This document shows positions 59,060 to 64,000 of a stretch of 64,000 bases of DNA, one piece after another. The translations under genes were made by a program, and so were the position numbers. Position 1 is the stretch's first letter; each line of letters begins with the position of its first letter. The notes below the pieces were generated by a model that was not told the DNA's origin, made no database searches, and was given only the letters and a program-made list of their open reading frames with translations. This stretch comes from UBA9732 sp963606545 (GTDB lineage Bacteria > Spirochaetota > Spirochaetia > Sphaerochaetales > Sphaerochaetaceae). The stretch spans positions 3,209 to 67,208 of the forward strand of contig CAVCYP010000002.1 of assembly GCA_963606545.1 (NCBI GenBank), read 5' to 3'.

Positions 59060-60403
59060 TTAATTCTTTGCTTCTTCAGCCTTTGCTTCTTCAGCCTTCT
59101 TTTCTACAGCCTTGAAGTTGTTGTTTTCAATAAGGTAATTCTTTGCCTTCTCAAACAATATGCTATCCTCAGCATACATCTTATAGACTTCGTAGTTTGG
59201 ATTATCCTTTGCAAGATCCTTATCAAACTTCTTAACTTCTTCTTCAATCTCTTCATCAGAAGCCTTGTAATTCTGCTCTTTCTTAATCTGCTCAAGAATC
59301 AGCTGGCTCTTGAGAGTCTTCTCAACGGAAGCCTTTCTGGTATCCAAGAACTGCTCCTTGCCGCCACCATTAGCTGTAAGATAGCTGATAATCTCGTTCT
59401 CCGATACTCCACCAAAGCGCTTTACAAAGTCCTTCCACTCCTGCTCAAGCTCAGCCTCAACCATGCTAGCTGGAAGTGCAATCTCGGTCTTTGCCAAGAT
59501 AGCATCCAAAGCAGCCTCAAGCTTAACTGCGCTATTTTCCTGGTCAGCATGCTCCTGAAGCTCTTTCTTGGTTGCCTCAGTGAGATCCTTAACTGTCTTG
59601 TACTCTTCCTTGACGTCCTGAGCAAACTCATCGTCAACCTCTGGCAGCTCGCGAACCTTGACTTCCTTGATTGCAACCTTAATCTTGACGGTCTTGCCCA
59701 AGTAATCTGTACCCATGCCGCTCTCGTCATCGTAGGTCTTCTCAATAACTGTCTCAGCGCCTTTCTCTAAACCGATAACTTCTTTATCCAACTTGTAGAA
59801 GTTGTAGGAACTTCCAACTGTGAAGGTGAAGTCGTCTCTCTTGGTGGACTCAACAGGGTTGCCGTCTGCATCAAGTTCTGCGTAGTCCATTGTGACAATG
59901 TCGCCCTCAGCTATCGGGCCGTTTTTAGCTATAACCATAGCGTTCTGCTGTCTGAGCTTCTCAATTTCAGCATTGACGTCTTCGTCTGTGACCTTGGCTT
60001 CTGTGAACTCAATCTCAAGTCCGTTGTAGGCTGGGAGTTTGACTTCAGGAAGTACGTCGTAGATTACGCTGTAAGTAACGTCTGTGTTTGGCTTGAAAGG
60101 CATGAGAGCCTCTTCATTCTGAAGAACAGGGGTGCTGTATGGAAGTGGGCGGTCTTTCTCATCCATGTCCTTGTAAGAATCTTTGAGATTCTCTTCCATA
60201 AGTTTGAAGGTGACTTCCTCACGGATTGCGTCGCCATACTTCTTCTCAATGAGCGATACTGGAGCTTTTCCAGGTCTGAAACCCTTAATTGCGAGTTTCT
60301 TTGCATAATCGTTGAGTTGCTTGCTGTACTCGTCTTCAATCTTCTTTGCTTCAAGGGTGAGGGTAAGTTCAACTGAAGAGTTCTCAAGTTTCTTAATTTC
60401 CAT
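59060..60403 (-). CDS. tig: Trigger factor
   Basis: 447 aa from the ATG at 60403, with GAGAGGA eight bases upstream; 34 further open codons are not used. Ribosome-docking signature GFRPGKAPVSLIEKKYG, central FKBP-type domain (GDIVTMDYAELDADG, FTFTVGSSYNFYKLDKEVIG), and a long helical C-terminal domain ending in a Lys/Glu/Ala tail (KKAEEAKAEEAKN). It chaperones nascent chains at the ribosome exit. First gene of tig-clpP-clpX-tatD. Confidence 0.97.
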   Translation of the reverse strand: MEIKKLENSSVELTLTLEAKKIEDEYSKQLNDYAKKLAIKGFRPGKAPVSLIEKKYGDAIREEVTFKLMEENLKDSYKDMDEKDRPLPYSTPVLQNEEALMPFKPNTDVTYSVIYDVLPEVKLPAYNGLEIEFTEAKVTDEDVNAEIEKLRQQNAMVIAKNGPIAEGDIVTMDYAELDADGNPVESTKRDDFTFTVGSSYNFYKLDKEVIGLEKGAETVIEKTYDDESGMGTDYLGKTVKIKVAIKEVKVRELPEVDDEFAQDVKEEYKTVKDLTEATKKELQEHADQENSAVKLEAALDAILAKTEIALPASMVEAELEQEWKDFVKRFGGVSENEIISYLTANGGGKEQFLDTRKASVEKTLKSQLILEQIKKEQNYKASDEEIEEEVKKFDKDLAKDNPNYEVYKMYAEDSILFEKAKNYLIENNNFKAVEKKAEEAKAEEAKN

Positions 60404-60541
60404 TTTATTTCCTCTCAAAATAATTTTTTTTGCAAAAACATCTCTAAAAAATATTGCCGGTATAATATATAGAAAATCTGGAAATAATTCTACCATGTCT
60501 CTCAACTTTTCGTTTTGACAGTTTTTTGCTAAATTTTAAGC

Positions 60542-61021
60542 ATGAAAGACAAAACGCCCAAAACCAACGCAATGCGCATCTTGGAAAAGAACTCAATTGA
60601 TTATAAGGTAATAACTTATGAATATGATGAGGACCATTTAGATGCTGTGCATATAGCCAAGTCTGCAGGTCTCAATCTGGAACAGGTATTTAAGACAATT
60701 GTCATGATAAATCAGTCCAAGGAACTTTTTGTTTTTTGTCTCCCCGCCCAACTTGAGATAAGCCTGAAGAAGGCTAGGGATCTCACCGGTTCCAAGTCAA
60801 TTGACCTTCTAAAGTTAGATCAACTTCAAAAGTACACCGGCTACATTCGCGGTGGTTGCTCGCCCCTTGGTATGATTCACACCTATCCTACGTTCGTAGA
60901 AGAACTTGCAACGTTGGAGGATACAATTTACGTCAGCGGTGGTCAGCGGGGCCTTCAAGTTCAGCTCAAACCTACTGATCTTGTCAAATGTTGCAAGGCC
61001 ACGGTGGCGTCGTTTACTTGA
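60542..61021 (+). CDS. ybaK: YbaK/EbsC-type Cys-tRNA(Pro) deacylase
   Basis: 159 aa, single YbaK domain of normal length. It hydrolyses Cys-tRNA(Pro) formed by mischarging. Conserved: an N-terminal ILEKNSIDYKVITYEY, QVFKTIVMI with the key Lys, FCLPAQLEISLKKAR, IRGGCSPLGM and VSGGQRGLQVQL. Consensus TTGACA at 60515-60520 is upstream, but no good -10 box is placed at standard distance. There is no ribosome site before the ATG. Divergent from tig. Confidence 0.92.
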   Translation: MKDKTPKTNAMRILEKNSIDYKVITYEYDEDHLDAVHIAKSAGLNLEQVFKTIVMINQSKELFVFCLPAQLEISLKKARDLTGSKSIDLLKLDQLQKYTGYIRGGCSPLGMIHTYPTFVEELATLEDTIYVSGGQRGLQVQLKPTDLVKCCKATVASFT

Positions 61022-61095
61022 TTTAACAAAAATTGGCTAAGGTGTACCTTTCTAGGTGCTCTTAATTGGGGAAACATGGGCTCTTAAAGTGCACC

Positions 61096-61177
61096 TGTCA
61101 TCTTTTGGAGGCCAAAAATGGCACTTCAGGTGTACATGTCATCTTTTGGAGGCCAAAAATGGCACTTCAGGTGTACA
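61096..61177 (+). repeat. Perfect 41-base direct tandem duplication
   Basis: Unit 61096-61136 is repeated without change at 61137-61177. Each copy has GGAGGCC in its middle and CAGGTGTACA at its end; a partial relative (GTGCACCTG) stands in front. It lies in the 319-base stretch 61022-61340, which has no convincing gene. Confidence 0.93.
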
Positions 61178-61179
61178 TT

Positions 61180-61290
61180 GCATTTTTTCTTTGGCCTTTG
61201 TTTTGCCTTTGGTTTGCTTTTGGTTGGCTTTTGAGGTGGCCTTTGCTTGACTTTTGCTTGGTCTTTGTTTGGCCTTTGTGCAAAAAAAGC
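61180..61290 (+). repeat. G/T-rich degenerate repeat (CTTTGnTTGG type)
   Basis: About 100 bases made of loose 10-12-base units such as gcctttgttttg and gcttttggttgg, nearly free of A on the plus strand. Open frames here (one basic on the minus strand, one hydrophobic on the plus strand) are by-products of the repeat. Confidence 0.8.
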
Positions 61291-61300
61291 TAATGGGCTA

Positions 61301-61329
61301 TTGCCTAACTTTCGCAAAAATGCTATAAA
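61301..61329 (+). promoter_or_regulatory. Promoter of tRNA-Gly
   Basis: TTGCCT (61301-61306), 17-base spacer, TATAAA (61324-61329), 11 bases before the mature tRNA. Confidence 0.7.
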
Positions 61330-61340
61330 CAATCCGTCAT

Positions 61341-61412
61341 GCAGCAGTAGCGTAGTGGTTACGCACCACCTTGCCAAGGTGGCCTACGCGAGTTCGATCC
61401 TCGTCTGCTGCT
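61341..61412 (+). tRNA. tRNA-Gly (anticodon GCC)
   Basis: Acceptor GCAGCAG pairs fully with CTGCTGC; D arm GCGT/ACGC; anticodon arm CCACC-TTGCCAA-GGTGG; T arm GCGAG-TTCGATC-CTCGT; discriminator T. CCA is not encoded. A run of seven T follows and can end transcription. Confidence 0.96.
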
Positions 61413-61515
61413 TTTTTTATGCCCTCAGGTCTTTTGCTTGAGGGTTACATTTTAATCTCTGACGGGATTTAAGCTCTACTTGCTCCGTCTAAGAAATAGC
61501 TAAAGGAGGGAAAAC

Positions 61516-62571
61516 ATGGCATTGTTTTCTACAGAGATGGTTAGCAAATACCATCCAGACAAGTATGCGGACCAGATTTCGGACGCAATTCTCACCCATT
61601 ACCTTTCACTTGACCCGCACTCTCACGTAGCCTGCGAATGTCTTGTCAAAGACCGCACAGTGGTTCTAGCTGGAGAAATCACTTCTTTGGCCAAGTGCTC
61701 CAAAGAAAGTCACCAAGAAGTGGTTCATGCAGTAGCAAAGTCCCTTGGCTACCAGGTAGACAAGGTAATTGACCTAATATCGGCTCAGTCTGTGCAAATT
61801 GAAGCTGCCGTAAATTCCTGTGCAACTCTTGGGGCAGGTGACCAAGGTATGATGTTTGGCTATGCCGTAAGTGGTGGACAGTACCACCTTCCGTACGGTC
61901 AAGAACTAGCAATTCGTATCATCAAGGCCCTAGAGAAGGATGTCTCTAATAACCCAGATACCATCCTCAAAGGGGATGCCAAGACCCAGGTTACCACAGA
62001 ATTGAGTGCCAAAGGCTACGTAAAACCAATTGATACCGTGCTTATTTCCGTCTGTCACAAAGAAGGTTACACCCTTGAAGCGGTTCAGAATTATTTAAAG
62101 AATTTACTTAAAACAATGGTCCCAGAAGCACTTGAAGGCCAACTTTTACTCAACCCAGCTGGGATTTGGACCATTGGAGGCCCTGAGGCAGATTGCGGTC
62201 TCACCGGCCGTAAAATAGTCTGCGACCAGTACGGAGGCTATGCTCCGGTAGGTGGTGGCGCCTTCAGTGGAAAGGATCCCACCAAGGTGGACCGTAGCGC
62301 CTGCTACATGGCCAGGCGCATTGCTGTTGACCTTGTTAATAAGTATGGTCTAGACTCCTGTACCGTTCAGCTTGCCTATGCTATAGGTAAAAGCTTGCCG
62401 GTATCGGCCTCTGCTGTGGGGCAGGATTTGGATGGAAAGCATTTTGAAACTAGTCAGGAGCTTTACAAGACCTACGACCTCACGCCGGAAGGGATGATTG
62501 AACTGCTGGGGCTGAGAAAGCTAAACTACACTGAGATTGCTGGTGGCAACCACATGGTGTACTGGGGCTGA
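61516..62571 (+). CDS. metK: S-adenosylmethionine synthetase, short variant
   Basis: 351 aa against about 385-400 usually. It makes SAM from methionine and ATP. Present: HPDKYADQISDAI (ATP site), GAGDQGMMFGYA, GDAKTQVTTE, GPEADCGLTGRKI, GGGAFSGKDPTKVDRSA. Unusual: the first motif reads MVSKYHPDK where nearly all MetK have SEGHPDK, so the Glu and Gly before His are replaced, and loops are shorter throughout. AGGAGGG ribosome site six bases before ATG. No SAM riboswitch was found in the 100-base leader, only a GACGG/CCGTC stem. Confidence 0.92.
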   Translation: MALFSTEMVSKYHPDKYADQISDAILTHYLSLDPHSHVACECLVKDRTVVLAGEITSLAKCSKESHQEVVHAVAKSLGYQVDKVIDLISAQSVQIEAAVNSCATLGAGDQGMMFGYAVSGGQYHLPYGQELAIRIIKALEKDVSNNPDTILKGDAKTQVTTELSAKGYVKPIDTVLISVCHKEGYTLEAVQNYLKNLLKTMVPEALEGQLLLNPAGIWTIGGPEADCGLTGRKIVCDQYGGYAPVGGGAFSGKDPTKVDRSACYMARRIAVDLVNKYGLDSCTVQLAYAIGKSLPVSASAVGQDLDGKHFETSQELYKTYDLTPEGMIELLGLRKLNYTEIAGGNHMVYWG

Positions 62572-62604
62572 CGGCGCTTTGCAGGTGCGCAGATGGAGGA
62601 TGTT

Positions 62605-63921
62605 ATGACAACTTCAACTTGGATTGCGTTAGGATTATTCATTATTACCTACGCGTTGATGCTGATTTTTCAGAACAAAAGACCGCTTGTGGCCTGTAGT
62701 TCTGCACTGGTGTTTTTAATCCTTGGCCTAACCGGCCTTTGGAATATGAACATTGGTTCCGCCCTAGCTGCCGTTGATTATAACGTCCTTCTGATGATAG
62801 CCGGTACAATGGGTACCGTGACGCTATTTATAGATAGTAAGATGCCCTTACGAATGTCAGAAATGATTATTCAAAAGGTGCCAAATACCATGTGGGCTGT
62901 GGTTAGTTTGACGGTGTTTGCCGGGGTGATTTCCGCCTTTGTTGACAACGTTGCAACCGTCCTAATGGTGGCCCCAATTGGCCTTGCCATGTGTAAAAAG
63001 TTGGGCATCTCACCAGTATCGGTCATCATTAGCATTGCAGTGTCCTCCAATTTGCAAGGGGCAGCCACCCTTGTTGGAGACACAACTTCCATCCTTTTGG
63101 GGGGTGCTGCCAACATGACCTTCCTTGACTTCTTTGTCATGGATGGCAAGCTTGGAATGTTCTTTGCTACCGAGCTTGGCGCCATTGCTTCCACCATCAT
63201 TGTCATCTTCCTTTTCAGAAAGCACAAAGAGCCAATCAGCGCCACCGTTGAGACCCAAGTATCGGATTATTTTCCATCTATCCTGATGATTTCCAACGTG
63301 GTTCTTTTGATTTTTGCATCCTTCATTCCGGAGCCCACCACCAGTTTTTGGGCCACCGTCTGGTCCCTGCGCAACGGCCTCATTTGCACACTTATTTGCA
63401 TTGTTGGCATCCTCTACGAATGCGGCAGAACCCACGACCGCGCCCCACTTAAGAGCGTACTGGACAACCTAGATCTGGACACAATTCTCATTCTCTTTGG
63501 CCTCTTTATTATTATAGAAGGCATCACCGCAGCCGGCGTCATTGACGTCATTGCAAGTCTTTTCTACAAGCTTGCAAACGGCAACCCATTCTTACTCTAT
63601 ACCCTGATTGTATTTATCTCCGTAGCGCTTTCCGCCTTCATCGATAACATCCCATACGTCACCACAATGATTCCTGTAGTTGCGAGCCTCTCTGCCATGA
63701 TGGGCATGAAGCCACTTATCTTCTACTTTGGCCTCCTCATTGGCGCAACACTAGGCGGCAACCTCACCCCAATAGGCGCCTCCGCCAACATCACTGCAAT
63801 TGGAATCCTCCGCAAAAACGGCTACGAAGTCAAAAATTCCGATTTCCTTAAAATTGGCGTGCCCTTCACCTTGGCCGCTGTGATTGTAGGTTACGCCTTC
63901 ATCTGGTTTGTCTGGAGTTGA
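62605..63921 (+). CDS. SLC13/ArsB-type anion or Na+/H+ transporter
   Basis: 438 aa from the ATG at 62605, because the in-frame ATG four codons earlier overlaps the GGAGG site. About 11 membrane helices in two halves. Each half has a helix-break motif of the ion-transporter superfamily: SAFVDNVATVLMVAPIG followed by NLQGAATLVGDTTSILLG, and SAFIDNIPYVTTMIPV followed by GGNLTPIGASANITA. This matches CitM/ArsB/NhaD-like permeases. Arsenite, dicarboxylate or sodium are all possible; with no arsR or arsA nearby, arsenite is not favoured. It follows metK by 33 bases and may share its transcript. Confidence 0.88.
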   Translation: MTTSTWIALGLFIITYALMLIFQNKRPLVACSSALVFLILGLTGLWNMNIGSALAAVDYNVLLMIAGTMGTVTLFIDSKMPLRMSEMIIQKVPNTMWAVVSLTVFAGVISAFVDNVATVLMVAPIGLAMCKKLGISPVSVIISIAVSSNLQGAATLVGDTTSILLGGAANMTFLDFFVMDGKLGMFFATELGAIASTIIVIFLFRKHKEPISATVETQVSDYFPSILMISNVVLLIFASFIPEPTTSFWATVWSLRNGLICTLICIVGILYECGRTHDRAPLKSVLDNLDLDTILILFGLFIIIEGITAAGVIDVIASLFYKLANGNPFLLYTLIVFISVALSAFIDNIPYVTTMIPVVASLSAMMGMKPLIFYFGLLIGATLGGNLTPIGASANITAIGILRKNGYEVKNSDFLKIGVPFTLAAVIVGYAFIWFVWS

Positions 63922-64000
63922 TTTGTAGTTGTCTTGGGCCAAAGTTATCATTGAAGTCTCTTGGCTCTAGGTTAAAAATAGCCCTTTTTCGCAAAAAAAC
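63922..64000. other. Short non-coding end of window
   Basis: No gene or terminator is clear. The final bases (gcccttttt then aaaaaa) could be the edge of a promoter or terminator cut by the window end. Confidence 0.6.

Noticed and set aside
61056..61377. Overlapping small open frames in the repeat field on both strands
   Set aside because: They are translations of tandem repeats with biased composition, without ribosome sites.
61413..61515. SAM riboswitch before metK
   Set aside because: The leader has a GACGG/CCGTC stem and a CCCTCA/TGAGGG stem but none of the conserved bases of SAM-I, SAM-II or SMK elements that I know, and no terminator arrangement.
62605..63921. Arsenite efflux pump ArsB
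   Set aside because: The superfamily fits, but no arsenic genes are nearby and the substrate motifs do not separate ArsB from CitM or NhaD types.

Overview
The window looks like a chromosome segment of an anaerobic, host-associated, diderm bacterium of moderate GC. Spirochaetota is my best guess, near Sphaerochaeta or Treponema. The support is indirect: many lipobox signal peptides, a Wza-type export protein with a tyrosine kinase (outer membrane expected), a PFK of the GGDGT/PKTIDND type, fibronectin-III lipoproteins and stand-alone lipoate salvage. No rRNA or signature protein settles it. Nearly all of the sequence is coding. Position 1 falls inside a response-regulator gene, and there is one assembly gap (Ns at 40984-41172).

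Layout. 1-5 kb: end of a two-component system, a copper P-type ATPase and pyridoxamine kinase. 5-8.2 kb: a hypothetical gene, a SAM-hydrolase family gene, lipoate ligase and a 60% Asp/Glu mini-protein. 8.3-16.4 kb: a TPR lipoprotein, then a reverse-strand operon of two large FN3 lipoproteins, a small lipoprotein and a small envelope protein. 16.7-20.2 kb: a CpsB-like PHP phosphatase, an RloA/RloB-like pair that has lost most catalytic motifs, and a membrane LuxR regulator. 20.3-24.4 kb: gltX-glyQS-tyrS. 24.3-26.7 kb: an ABC importer. 26.7-29.7 kb: OGG1-type glycosylase, YhcH protein, small membrane protein, PD-(D/E)XK-like protein, a structured repeat and tRNA-Arg(UCU). 29.8-35.8 kb: phosphofructokinase, a KdpDE-like pair, era, a second ClpP and a secreted nuclease/phosphatase-fold lipoprotein. 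36-43.3 kb: gcvT, the polysaccharide export and BY-kinase pair, and a DUF1538 membrane protein with a double PII regulator. 43.4-48.6 kb: an RlmI-like methyltransferase, pta, and kdgK-eda-iclR behind a clear promoter and IclR-type palindrome. 48.7-53.8 kb: an amino-acid ABC importer, infC-rpmI-rplT plus a coiled-coil gene, and fba. 53.9-56.3 kb: a membrane-anchored protein, nth, then a promoter-driven structured small RNA in front of a PBECR4-like nuclease gene. 56.3-60.4 kb: tig-clpP-clpX-tatD. 60.5-64 kb: ybaK, a repeat field, tRNA-Gly(GCC), an unusual short metK and an SLC13/ArsB-type transporter.

Most genes serve central metabolism (ED branch, PFK/FBA, Pta), translation, protein quality control and surface export. 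The strongest candidates for something new are: (a) the small RNA plus PBECR4-like gene at 55.5-56.3 kb, which resembles an RNA-antitoxin/toxin module; (b) the RloA/RloB-like pair at 17.4-19.3 kb, which keeps the fold signatures and Walker A but not the catalytic residues; (c) the DUF1538 and tandem-PII pair; (d) two genome habits, namely -10 boxes set 5-7 nt before the start codon with no Shine-Dalgarno (leaderless genes), and short tandem repeats that begin at gene stop codons. Motif comparisons to families come from memory and were not checked by alignment.
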